Shown piece after piece: positions 1-6,010 of a stretch of 7,364 bases of DNA. The stretch lies in assembly GCA_938023895.1 (NCBI GenBank), contig CALJDH010000134.1:1-7364 (forward strand). The letters run 5' to 3'. Origin of the DNA: an uncultured Aliiroseovarius sp. GTDB lineage: Bacteria; Pseudomonadota; Alphaproteobacteria; Rhodobacterales; Rhodobacteraceae. Positions within the stretch are counted from its first letter, which is position 1; each line of letters begins with the position of its first letter. Position numbers and translations under genes: made by a program. Under the pieces are notes generated by a model that was given only the letters and a program-made list of their open reading frames with translations, was not told the origin of the DNA and searched no databases.

Positions 1-122
1 ATCATCGGGGCCACACGGTCCAGAATCTCAGCCGCCAGCTTGCCTGCTGCATGCATTCCAGCGAAATCCGCCGGGTCATAGAGGCGAATGCCTTCCTTGG
101 TTACGCGCATCTTGTCGTCCAT
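1..122 (-). CDS. map: Type I methionine aminopeptidase, N-terminal fragment (gene runs off the window)
   Basis: Only the first 40 codons are in the window. The translation begins MDDKMRVTKEGIRLY and continues with a stretch reading HAAGKLAAEILDRVAPM. This matches the start of bacterial type I methionine aminopeptidases, where an early helix of the form M(R/H)xAGrLAAevLd precedes the pita-bread catalytic domain. The enzyme removes the initiator methionine from nascent cytosolic proteins. The metal-binding residues lie beyond the window edge and cannot be checked. The ATG at 120-122 is well supported: the minus strand carries AGAAGG (131-136) with an 8-nt spacer to the start. The gene follows sfsA on the same strand after 35 bp without a visible terminator, so read-through from sfsA is likely. 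The family call rests on a short segment. Confidence 0.78.
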   Translation of the reverse strand, partial: MDDKMRVTKEGIRLYDPADFAGMHAAGKLAAEILDRVAPM

Positions 123-157
123 GGTGGTTTCCTTCTTCTGCCCCCTAGATAGGGCCT

Positions 158-856
158 TCAGACCAAAGACGCCAGAGGGGCTGCAACATCGACCCCAGAC
201 GGCGAAATGCGTGTGCCCAAAACGATCACCTCGACCCCGGCGGCGCGGGCCGCATCAAAGGCCTGCCCATAGGCGGGATCAATATCGCGGGCCAGATCGA
301 ACCGGTCGCAATCGGTGCGCTGCACCAGATAGAGCATCACGGCCCGGTGGCCCTCGCCGACCATTTTCGCCAGCTCGCCCAGATGCTTGGTGCCGCGGGC
401 GGTCACGCTGTCGGGAAACTCGGCCAGACCGGGCTGGCGGGACAGGGTGACAGACTTCACCTCGACATAAGTCAGGCCTTCGCCTTCCAGCAGGAAATCA
501 ATGCGGCTCTTCTCGCCGTATTTCACCTCGGACCGGACGGTGTGATAGTCGCCCAGTCCGGGCACGACCCGCGCCTCAAGCGCGGCCTTCAGCGCGCGAT
601 TGGGAACAGAGGTATCAACGCCGGTGAAATGCCCGTCCGCATGTTCGACCAACCGCCAGCCGAATTTCAGCTTTTTCTTGGGATCGTCGTTGGGTTCCAG
701 CCAGATTTTCGATCCCGGCTCGGCCAGCCCCATCATGGAACCGGGATTGGCACAATGGGCCGTCACTTCGCGACCATCTGTCAGCAGGCAGTCGGCAAGA
801 AAGCGTTTATAACGACGGACAAGCGTGGCGGGCACAAGAGGGCTGGGAAATTCCAT
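158..856 (-). CDS. sfsA: SfsA family protein (sugar fermentation stimulation protein homolog)
   Basis: The 232-residue protein is full length for the SfsA family. It opens MEFPSPLVPATLVRRYKRFL, which aligns closely with the start of E. coli SfsA, so this start is conserved. An OB-like N-terminal part (about residues 1-80, including HCANPGSM at 34-41) is followed by a PD-(D/E)xK nuclease-like core: SRID at 117-120, then YVEVKSVTL at 130-138, giving candidate catalytic residues D120, E132 and K134. FPDSVTARGTKHL (147-159) is another family signature. SfsA was named for an effect on maltose metabolism in E. coli, and nucleic-acid binding has been reported; its true role is unsettled. The start region is odd: GAGG lies one base from the ATG (CCGAGGTATG on the minus strand), too close for normal Shine-Dalgarno spacing, and a stop codon lies in frame four codons upstream, so no longer start exists. 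It is divergent from the gene at 895 and probably co-transcribed with map. Confidence 0.93.
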   Translation of the reverse strand: MEFPSPLVPATLVRRYKRFLADCLLTDGREVTAHCANPGSMMGLAEPGSKIWLEPNDDPKKKLKFGWRLVEHADGHFTGVDTSVPNRALKAALEARVVPGLGDYHTVRSEVKYGEKSRIDFLLEGEGLTYVEVKSVTLSRQPGLAEFPDSVTARGTKHLGELAKMVGEGHRAVMLYLVQRTDCDRFDLARDIDPAYGQAFDAARAAGVEVIVLGTRISPSGVDVAAPLASLV

Positions 857-894
857 ACCTCGGGCCTATACCGGAAACAGGAAAGGAACAAGCG
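857..894. promoter_or_regulatory. Short divergent intergenic region between sfsA and the plus-strand cluster
   Basis: Only 38 bp separate the two divergent start codons. The plus side contains AGGAAAGGAAC, a good ribosome binding site for the gene at 895 with about 7 nt spacing. A TATA element at 867-870 reads as a -10-like TATACC on the plus strand and TATAGG on the minus strand. No convincing -35 box was found for either direction, so at least one promoter must extend into the neighbouring coding sequence. The function as a divergent promoter is inferred from geometry. Confidence 0.4.
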
Positions 895-1623
895 ATGCCC
901 AACCCCTCTGCCGCAATGCTGGTGATCGGAGACGAGATTCTATCGGGCCGGACGCGGGATGCGAATATGCACCACCTTGCCGGCCGCCTGACCGAGCACG
1001 GCATTGACCTGAAAGAGGTCCGCGTGGTGTCCGACGACGCCGACGCCATCGTGACCGCCGTGAAAGCGCTTTCCGCCGGATATGACCACGTCTTCACCTC
1101 GGGTGGGATTGGGCCGACGCATGACGACATCACAGCAGACTGCATCGCGCTCGCCTTTGACGATCACATCGACATTCGCGACGACGCCCGCGATCTGCTG
1201 GCCGCATACTATGCGTCCTCGGGGCGCGAATTTAACGCTGCCCGCCAGCGCATGGCCCGCATCCCAGATCGCGCGACGCTGATCGACAATCCCGTCTCGA
1301 TCGCGCCCGGGTTTACGCTGGAAAATGTGCATGTCATGGCAGGCGTCCCATCCGTCTTCAACGCCATGGTCGAAAGCGTTCTACCCGGCCTGACCGGCGG
1401 CGCGCCCTTGGTGTCGCGCACCGTGCGGATCAATCGGGGCGAGGGCGACATCGCCGGACCTTTGGGGCAGCTTGTCCAGCAATATGCTACACTCAGCTTC
1501 GGATCCTACCCCTTCATCGAAAACGGCGCATTCGGCGTCAACATTGTTATTCGCGGCACAGATGCGGCCCTGCTCGAGGACGCCGCCCGTTCGCTGCAAG
1601 ACCAGTTCAAGGAGGCCACATGA
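895..1623 (+). CDS. CinA N-terminal-domain / molybdopterin-binding-fold protein (COG1058 type)
   Basis: The 242-residue protein has the MoCF/MogA-like fold signature of the CinA N-terminal domain: MLVIGDEILSGRTRDANMHHL at the N-terminus (residues 8-28), then TSGGIGPTHDDIT at 68-80, the substrate-binding loop shared with MoaB/MogA and CinA. GVPSVFNAMVE around residue 150 corresponds to the family's PGVPxEM loop. It lacks the C-terminal CinA deamidase (PncC, NMN amidohydrolase) domain and is therefore the short, stand-alone form. Some CinA-family members cleave ADP-ribose or other nucleotides in pyridine-nucleotide repair; whether this short form does so is unknown, and automatic labels such as 'competence/damage-inducible protein' or 'molybdopterin-binding protein' should not be read literally. 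The start has a good AGGAA-type ribosome binding site. Its TGA overlaps the next gene's ATG, making it the first gene of the plus-strand cluster. Confidence 0.9.
   Translation: MPNPSAAMLVIGDEILSGRTRDANMHHLAGRLTEHGIDLKEVRVVSDDADAIVTAVKALSAGYDHVFTSGGIGPTHDDITADCIALAFDDHIDIRDDARDLLAAYYASSGREFNAARQRMARIPDRATLIDNPVSIAPGFTLENVHVMAGVPSVFNAMVESVLPGLTGGAPLVSRTVRINRGEGDIAGPLGQLVQQYATLSFGSYPFIENGAFGVNIVIRGTDAALLEDAARSLQDQFKEAT
1609..1615 (+). promoter_or_regulatory. Strong Shine-Dalgarno for the GNAT gene, inside the preceding gene
   Basis: AAGGAGG ends 4 nt before the ATG at 1620 and lies within the last codons of the upstream gene. Together with the ATGA stop/start overlap, it fixes the GNAT start and points to translational coupling. 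Confidence 0.75.
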
Positions 1624-2351
1624 CAACGCCCCATCTTCCCACCCCCGAACAACTGATCGAGGTCTGCGAAGCCACTTGGCCCCCGGCCGCCACGCAACGC
1701 GTCGGCGCATGGGTGGTGCGTGATGGCGCTGGCGGCGGCAAACGCGTGTCCGCTGCGACCGAGAACTGGCCGACGACCGAGGCCGACCTGCCAGCCGCTG
1801 AAAAAGCGATGCGTGACATGGGCATGGACCCGCTGTTCCAAATCCGCGCAGGGGACGAGCATCTGGACGAGATGCTGGCACAGCACGGCTATGACATCGT
1901 CGATCCAGTAAACATCTGGGTTATTCCCGTGGCCGAGCTAACTCGCGAACCACTCCCGCCAGTATCGGCTTTCGCCATCTGGCCCATGCTGTCGATCATG
2001 ACTGAGCTGTGGGAAGAAGGCGGCATCCACGAACACCGCCGCGCTGTGATGGACCGCGCGGATTGCCCCAAGACCGCCCTTCTGGCGCGCACCGATGACA
2101 CGCCGGCGGGTGTTGGCTTCGTGGGCGTGCATGACGGCATCGCCATGGCGCACGCCCTGCACGTCGATCCCAAGCTGCGCCGGATGGGCACCGGTCAGAA
2201 CCTTCTGAAGCAGGCCGCCAAATGGGCCGAGGAACAGGGCGCCGAGTTCCTGTCGCTGATTGTGACCCAAGGCAACCACGCTGCAAATCCGCTGTATGCA
2301 AATCTTGGCATGCATCTGGTTGGACACTACCATTACCGTGTGAAACGCTAA
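1620..2351 (+). CDS. GNAT family N-acetyltransferase (two-lobed)
   Basis: The 243-residue protein carries a C-terminal GNAT acetyl-CoA-binding fold. Motif A is HVDPKLRRMGTGQNLLKQAA (181-200), with R187-x-x-G190-x-G192 forming the pyrophosphate-binding loop. The later strand/helix ends in NPLYANLGM (223-231), where Y226 occupies the usual position of the general acid. GFVGVHDGIAMAHALHV (166-182) supplies the central beta strands. Residues 1-110 lack the motif and may be a degenerate second GNAT lobe or a substrate-recognition domain. The enzyme should transfer an acetyl group from acetyl-CoA to an amine; the substrate cannot be read from sequence. The start overlaps the upstream stop (ATGA at 1620-1623) and has a strong ribosome binding site. 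A 12-bp gap separates it from the AhpD-like gene, so all are probably on one transcript. Confidence 0.88.
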   Translation: MTTPHLPTPEQLIEVCEATWPPAATQRVGAWVVRDGAGGGKRVSAATENWPTTEADLPAAEKAMRDMGMDPLFQIRAGDEHLDEMLAQHGYDIVDPVNIWVIPVAELTREPLPPVSAFAIWPMLSIMTELWEEGGIHEHRRAVMDRADCPKTALLARTDDTPAGVGFVGVHDGIAMAHALHVDPKLRRMGTGQNLLKQAAKWAEEQGAEFLSLIVTQGNHAANPLYANLGMHLVGHYHYRVKR

Positions 2352-2363
2352 GAAGGACACAGC

Positions 2364-2939
2364 ATGTCGCAAAAATCGAGCCCCGTAACCGCTCTTGATC
2401 TGCCGATGGTCGATCCGCTTCCCGAAGACATCCAGAAATACTTCGACATCTGCAATGAAAAGCTGGGGCTCATCCCGAATGTGCTGCAGGCCTACGCCTT
2501 TGACATGACGAAGCTGCGCCCGTTCATGGACATGTATAACGAGGTGATGCTGGACGACAGCGGGTTGTCCAAACTGGAACGCGAGATGATCGCGGTGGTC
2601 GTCAGCTCGATCAATCGGTGCTGGTACTGTCAGGTCGCACATGGCGCTGCCGTACGCCAGTTGTCCGGCAATCCCATGCTGGGCGAAGCGATGGTGATGA
2701 ACTGGCGCATGGCCGATCTGGATAAACGTCAAACCGCGATGCTGACCTTCGCCGAGAAGGTGACCAAAGTGTCCTCGGAAACATCAGAAGCGGACCGTCA
2801 GGCGCTGCGCGACGTAGGGTTCTCGGATCGGGACATCTGGGACATTGCGGCGACGGTCGGGTTCTTCTCGATGTCCAACCGCATGGCCTCGGCGGTTGGA
2901 ATGAAGCCAAACGACGAATACCACGCCCAAAGCCGATGA
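2364..2939 (+). CDS. AhpD-like / carboxymuconolactone decarboxylase-fold peroxidase-related protein
   Basis: The 191-residue protein belongs to the AhpD-like superfamily, closest in pattern to the 'uncharacterized peroxidase-related enzyme' group. The signature is LSKLEREMIAVVVSSINRCW (68-87) followed by YCQVAHGAAVR (88-98), giving the redox pair C86-x-x-C89, with H93 four residues on and an upstream glutamate (E72 or E74). In AhpD the equivalent Glu/Cys/Cys/His network forms the proton-relay thiol peroxidase site. The C-terminal half (FSDRDIWDIAATVGFFSMSNRMA) is the second helical repeat. It probably acts as a cytosolic thiol-dependent peroxidase or reductase; the electron donor and substrate are unknown. 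The start has an AGAAGG ribosome binding site 12-15 nt upstream in the short gap after the GNAT stop. Its TGA overlaps the ATG of the OmpA-family gene. Confidence 0.9.
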   Translation: MSQKSSPVTALDLPMVDPLPEDIQKYFDICNEKLGLIPNVLQAYAFDMTKLRPFMDMYNEVMLDDSGLSKLEREMIAVVVSSINRCWYCQVAHGAAVRQLSGNPMLGEAMVMNWRMADLDKRQTAMLTFAEKVTKVSSETSEADRQALRDVGFSDRDIWDIAATVGFFSMSNRMASAVGMKPNDEYHAQSR

Positions 2940-3859
2940 TCCTGCCCCACCGCCTGTTTGCCCTTGCCTGCATGGTCGCCACGCTTCCCTTCGGGGCTGC
3001 GGCCTTGGACCTACCCGCAGGCTCCAGACTTCAGGCTGAGATCGCAGAGAATGGCCAAGCAGAAATCGCCACAAGCCGCTTCGACGGCGTGGCGGTTCCT
3101 GCGCTCACGGCTGTGGGCCATGTAAGCCGGCAGGCGTGGAGATCGCCCGGTCAGGCCGGTCGCAGCTACCAGATCCTGACGTCGTTACAGGATCAACTGC
3201 GCGAGGACGGCTATACCTTCCTGTATCGATGTCAGGCCGTGTCCTGCGGTGGGTTCGACTTCCGGTTTCAGGTTGGACATTTCCAATCCCCGGACATGTT
3301 CGTCGACCTTGGGGACTATCACTTTCTAAGCGCCCGCAAGGATGACAGCTTTGCGCAAATACTGGTGAGCCAAAGCGCACAGGACGCGTTTTTTGAACTG
3401 ACGTTCGTGACGCCCTCGAAGGAAAGCACTCCGCTTCTGACAACGACCGAGATCGCACCGATTTCAGCCCCGCAGCCAAGCGACCCGCTGGACATTCAAC
3501 TTCAGACCATCGGCCGGGTGGTGCTATCCGGCCTGACATTCGCGACTGGATCGGCAGACCTTGCCGAAGGCGACGTGCCCGCCTTGTCCGAACTGGCCAA
3601 TTTTTTGGCCGCCGATCCTGACCGGCGGATCGTGCTGGTGGGGCATACGGATGCCGAAGGCAGCTTGGACGGAAACGTAGCCCTGTCCCGCAAACGCGCC
3701 ACATCTGTGATGAAACGCCTGATCAACGTCTATGGCGTGGACACGGGCCAACTGTCCGCCGACGGTGTGGGCTATCTGTCCCCCCTGGCCGGGAATGCCA
3801 CAGCCGAAGGGCGCGAGCTGAACCGTCGTGTGGAAGCAGTGCTTCTGAACACCGACTAG
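2936..3859 (+). CDS. Secreted OmpA-family peptidoglycan-binding protein with a Cys-containing N-terminal domain
   Basis: The 307-residue precursor begins with a short signal peptide: HR at residues 5-6, a hydrophobic core LFALACMVATLPFG, and a likely signal peptidase I cleavage after GAAA (residues 20-23). No lipobox is seen. Residues about 24-165 form a domain I do not firmly recognise; RCQAVSCGGFDFRF (98-111) with C99 and C104 may form a disulfide and loosely resembles the DUF4892 pattern. A Pro/Ser/Thr-rich linker (about 165-185) leads to an OmpA-like C-terminal domain: LTFATGSADL, VGHTDAEGS, ALSRKRATSV, GRELNRRVE. D239 and R254 sit 15 residues apart, the same spacing as the diaminopimelate-binding Asp/Arg pair of Acinetobacter OmpA. 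The mature protein should therefore tether to peptidoglycan in the periplasm. The start is in an ATGA overlap with the upstream gene and has no recognisable Shine-Dalgarno, implying coupling. Confidence 0.9.
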   Translation: MILPHRLFALACMVATLPFGAAALDLPAGSRLQAEIAENGQAEIATSRFDGVAVPALTAVGHVSRQAWRSPGQAGRSYQILTSLQDQLREDGYTFLYRCQAVSCGGFDFRFQVGHFQSPDMFVDLGDYHFLSARKDDSFAQILVSQSAQDAFFELTFVTPSKESTPLLTTTEIAPISAPQPSDPLDIQLQTIGRVVLSGLTFATGSADLAEGDVPALSELANFLAADPDRRIVLVGHTDAEGSLDGNVALSRKRATSVMKRLINVYGVDTGQLSADGVGYLSPLAGNATAEGRELNRRVEAVLLNTD

Positions 3860-3866
3860 AGCATAC

Positions 3867-3893
3867 AAAAAAGCGGCGGGACCAGCCCGCCGC
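3867..3893 (-). terminator. Rho-independent terminator for the LysR gene (convergent region, possibly bidirectional)
   Basis: A perfect 8-bp stem, GCGGCGGG (3873-3880) with CCCGCCGC (3886-3893), closes a 5-nt loop. Read on the minus strand it is followed directly by six Ts (complement of the A-run 3867-3872), a textbook intrinsic terminator 30 bp past the LysR stop. On the plus strand the following T-run is weaker and displaced (CTTTT at 3906-3910). An outer 6-bp pair, GAGCAT (3859-3864) with ATGCTC (3896-3901), could extend the stem and help stop plus-strand transcription from the OmpA-family gene. Confidence 0.85.
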
Positions 3894-3922
3894 AGATGCT
3901 CATCGCTTTTACTGCTCTGCCT

Positions 3923-4828
3923 TTACCAGATGTCTGGCCCTTTGCTTGCAAAGGCTTGCACCAGAAAATCAATGAAAGCCCGCACTTTGGGTTGCGTGAA
4001 ACGACCCGGTGGGTACACCGCGTAAATCCCCTGAATGTCGGCGGGCAGTTCCGGAATGGCCTCTTCCACCAAACCCTGCTCCAGCGCATCGGCGTAAAGG
4101 AAGCTGGGCAGATAGGCGATGCCCAAACCCGAGATCGCGGCGTTCAAAAGGGACTGACCATCATTCACGCTGAGCCACCCTGCCGAGCGCACCTGCCGAA
4201 GCTCACCCGACGGGGCGGGGATCTTCCACACATTGCCCGAGCTTTGGCTGGAATAATGCAGAAGCTTGTGATTGTTCAGATCGTCAATGCGCTTGGGTCG
4301 GCCGTAGCGTTCAAAATAAGCGGGGCTGCCGACCATCTTACGCGTGGTTTCGGCGATCTTGCGCGCCCGTAGCGAACTGTCCTCCAGCTCGCCCACGCGG
4401 ATCGCCATATCGAACCCTTCCGAGATCAGCTCGACATAGCGGTTTGCCAGTTCCATGTTTACGGTGACGTCGGGAAAATCCTTCAGGAACTCACCCAGCA
4501 CTGGGCTAAGGTGATTGACGCCGAAATCTGTCGCGACCGAGATCCGCAGCATCCCTGCAGGCGCAGATTGCATCGACGTGACCAACGCATCCGCCTCGCC
4601 TGCATCATTCAGCACGCGGCGTGCGCGATCATAGTAGGCCAAACCAATCTCTGTCGGACTCACACGCCGTGTTGTTCTGTTTAGAAGACGCGCACCCAAA
4701 CGCGCTTCAAGGCTGGACACGTGCTTTGATACAGCAGACTTCGAGATCCCCATCTTCTTGGCGGCATCTGTGAATCCCCCTTGATCCACGACTGTTGCGA
4801 ATGCCTCCATTTCGGTCAATCGATCCAT
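3923..4828 (-). CDS. LysR-family transcriptional regulator (CrgA-like group)
   Basis: The 301-residue protein has the standard LysR layout. The N-terminal winged helix-turn-helix begins MDRLTEMEAFATVVDQGGFT, with the recognition region DAAKKMGISKSAVSKHVSSL at residues 21-40 and the wing LLNRTTRRVSPTEIG at 48-62. A linker helix and a periplasmic-binding-protein-like effector domain (about 90-300) follow; HLSPVLGEFLKDFPDVTV and SEGFDMAIRVGEL are typical of the CrgA-like group. The effector is unknown. I place the start at the ATG 4826-4828, because LysR proteins of this group normally open MDxLxxMxxF; AGAGAG lies about 8 nt upstream on the minus strand. A longer reading frame from a TTG at 4888 adds 20 residues with no family match. 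The adjacent GTG codon (4829-4831) is a minor alternative. The gene ends at a strong terminator and has its own upstream region, so it is probably transcribed separately from the transporter gene behind it. Confidence 0.92.
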   Translation of the reverse strand: MDRLTEMEAFATVVDQGGFTDAAKKMGISKSAVSKHVSSLEARLGARLLNRTTRRVSPTEIGLAYYDRARRVLNDAGEADALVTSMQSAPAGMLRISVATDFGVNHLSPVLGEFLKDFPDVTVNMELANRYVELISEGFDMAIRVGELEDSSLRARKIAETTRKMVGSPAYFERYGRPKRIDDLNNHKLLHYSSQSSGNVWKIPAPSGELRQVRSAGWLSVNDGQSLLNAAISGLGIAYLPSFLYADALEQGLVEEAIPELPADIQGIYAVYPPGRFTQPKVRAFIDFLVQAFASKGPDIW

Positions 4829-4919
4829 CACACACTCTCTAAAAAAAATTCCTCGCAGCCATTTTTGTATCGCCACAAATTGGGGCAAGACTGTGAAGAC
4901 CTGCCGACATTACGAGGGT

Positions 4920-4942
4920 AATTCGATTTATGTTTACGAATT
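4920..4942. promoter_or_regulatory. Perfect inverted repeat, candidate LysR operator
   Basis: AATTCG (4920-4925) and its exact reverse complement CGAATT (4937-4942) flank an 11-bp AT-rich spacer. The size and symmetry suit a LysR-type dimer site, although the innermost bases are G-N11-C and not the classical T-N11-A. The repeat brackets the candidate -10 hexamer of the LysR promoter, the position expected for autorepression. TTACGA also occurs twice as a direct repeat, at 4910-4915 and 4934-4939. The role as an operator is inferred. Confidence 0.4.
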
Positions 4943-4955
4943 GGAAACGAGACAA
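4927..4955 (-). promoter_or_regulatory. Candidate sigma-70-type promoter for the LysR gene
   Basis: On the minus strand TTGTCT (4955-4950) and CATAAA (4932-4927) are separated by exactly 17 bp. Each matches four of six consensus positions for the -35 and -10 hexamers. This would give a leader of roughly 90 nt before the LysR ATG. It is a visual match in AT-rich DNA, where chance matches are common; the overlap with the inverted repeat is what makes it more believable. Confidence 0.35.
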
Positions 4956-5064
4956 TTTTATCAACTCTGGATACACATCTACCCCTAGCTGAAGGTAAGT
5001 GCCCGCCAATCAGCAAACACCGCAAAACCCCAACGGACAAACATCGGATTGCACATCGCTCGCC

Positions 5065-5985
5065 TTAACGTTGGGTAAATACAACCTCTGCGATTGTCAT
5101 CCAAAGCGGTAGGCTGAGGGCGGACAGCAGGGTCGTTTGTGCAATCAATGTGGCCACAAGGCGGCGATCTGCCCCAAATGCCGACGCAAGCACATGCGCG
5201 GCTGATGCCGTTGGAAGCGCTGCGAACACCACCAGCACCGAGGCAATCCCCGGCGTCAGTCCCAAGACAACACCACAGGTCAGAGCGAAGGCGGGCAGCG
5301 CTAGCAGTTTGATCGCCGAGATCGCCGCGCTGAACCCATTCAGCCGCGCCAAAGCCTTCCAGTCCATCGTCGCCCCAATGGACAACAACGCGATCGGAAT
5401 GGCTGCTTTTGCCAGCAGATCCAGCGGCGCCAAGACCGGCTGCGGGATCTGGATTTTCAGAAGCCCCACACACAGGCCCGACAAGCTGGCCAACAGGAAA
5501 GGGTTCAGGGCGATTTTTAGAAGAGTCTGCTTCAACCCAAACGCCCCACCCCGAGACAAAGCACTGACAGCAAACAGGTTTGCGACGGGTACGCCCATGC
5601 CAACCGCAACCGCCATCTCGCCCAGACCGCCCTGCTGCAAAAGCCCCACGGCCACCAGCCCCAGCGCGGTGTTGAAGCGCCACGTGACCTGCCATGCCCC
5701 TGCGAAATCCAGAAAACGGTCTGGCCCGATGCGGCGCGTCAGCCAACCCAGCGCCAACCCCATGCCCAGAATAGCCCACACAACAGGCGCCATGGTGATG
5801 ACCTGTGCTATCTCGATCGGGCGGCTCGCGGCGGCGACGAACAGGAGGGCGGGGAACAGGATCTCGAAATTCAGACGATCCAGCCCTTGCCACGCGTTAT
5901 CCGACAGACGCCCACGCACCAATCCACCCAGCCCAATCAAAAGGAAGCTGGGCAGAAGTCCCAAGAAGATCGACATGAATAGCAT
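5065..5985 (-). CDS. AEC (auxin efflux carrier) family transporter
   Basis: The 306-residue protein is an integral membrane protein with about ten hydrophobic segments, beginning MLFMSIFLGLLPSFLLIGLG. Family features include the second-helix LNFEILFPALLFVAA (38-52), AFGLKQTLLKIALNPFLLA (148-166) at the centre between the two halves, PIALLSIGATM (197-207), and a C-terminal block ALPTASAAHVLASAFGADRR (256-275) followed by LIAQTTLLSALSLPL. AEC proteins are inner-membrane secondary carriers; bacterial members move organic anions such as malate or malonate, and the substrate here is not readable. I chose the ATG at 5983-5985, which has GAGGG four nt upstream. A frame extending to 6090 would add 35 hydrophilic residues and overlap the preceding gene by 80 bp. 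It lies 25 bp downstream of the fadH-type gene on the same strand, suggesting an operon. Confidence 0.9.
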   Translation of the reverse strand: MLFMSIFLGLLPSFLLIGLGGLVRGRLSDNAWQGLDRLNFEILFPALLFVAAASRPIEIAQVITMAPVVWAILGMGLALGWLTRRIGPDRFLDFAGAWQVTWRFNTALGLVAVGLLQQGGLGEMAVAVGMGVPVANLFAVSALSRGGAFGLKQTLLKIALNPFLLASLSGLCVGLLKIQIPQPVLAPLDLLAKAAIPIALLSIGATMDWKALARLNGFSAAISAIKLLALPAFALTCGVVLGLTPGIASVLVVFAALPTASAAHVLASAFGADRRLVATLIAQTTLLSALSLPLWMTIAEVVFTQR

Positions 5986-6010
5986 AGGGCCCTCATTCAG
6001 ACCCCGGCTT

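Larger units (their letters stand above)
4829..5064. other. AT-rich intergenic region upstream of the LysR gene
   Basis: These 236 bp, clearly richer in A and T than the flanking genes, separate the AEC transporter stop from the LysR start. I see no coding sequence that fits either neighbour. The LysR-proximal half carries the promoter-like element and the inverted repeat listed separately, plus an 8-A run at 4841-4848. No convincing terminator hairpin with a U-tract is visible after the transporter gene, so some read-through into the LysR gene cannot be excluded. Confidence 0.6.

Noticed and set aside
145..156. Small near-palindrome CCCTAGATAGGG between sfsA and map.
   Set aside because: Five-base arms with a two-base centre and no U-tract; too small to call a terminator or operator.
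347..925. A 192-codon plus-strand open frame antisense to sfsA.
   Set aside because: It lies opposite a full-length conserved sfsA and runs into the start of the next gene; no domain or ribosome binding site supports it.
1938..2732. A 264-codon minus-strand open frame antisense to the GNAT and AhpD-like genes.
   Set aside because: It spans the junction of two well-supported plus-strand genes and has no recognisable domain; His/Gln-rich composition indicates a shadow frame.
4829..4888. N-terminal extension of the LysR protein by 20 residues.
   Set aside because: It requires a TTG start with no family match, and its codons cover the U-run leader; the canonical LysR opening begins at 4828.
4981..5064. 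Search for a terminator after the AEC transporter gene.
   Set aside because: Only a 5-bp CAATC/GATTG pairing over a long loop was found, with no U-tract, so no terminator is called.
4985..5893. A 302-codon minus-strand open frame overlapping the AEC transporter gene.
   Set aside because: Its translation is Arg/Gly/Cys-rich low-complexity sequence typical of an out-of-frame GC-rich shadow, while the overlapping frame encodes a clear membrane transporter.
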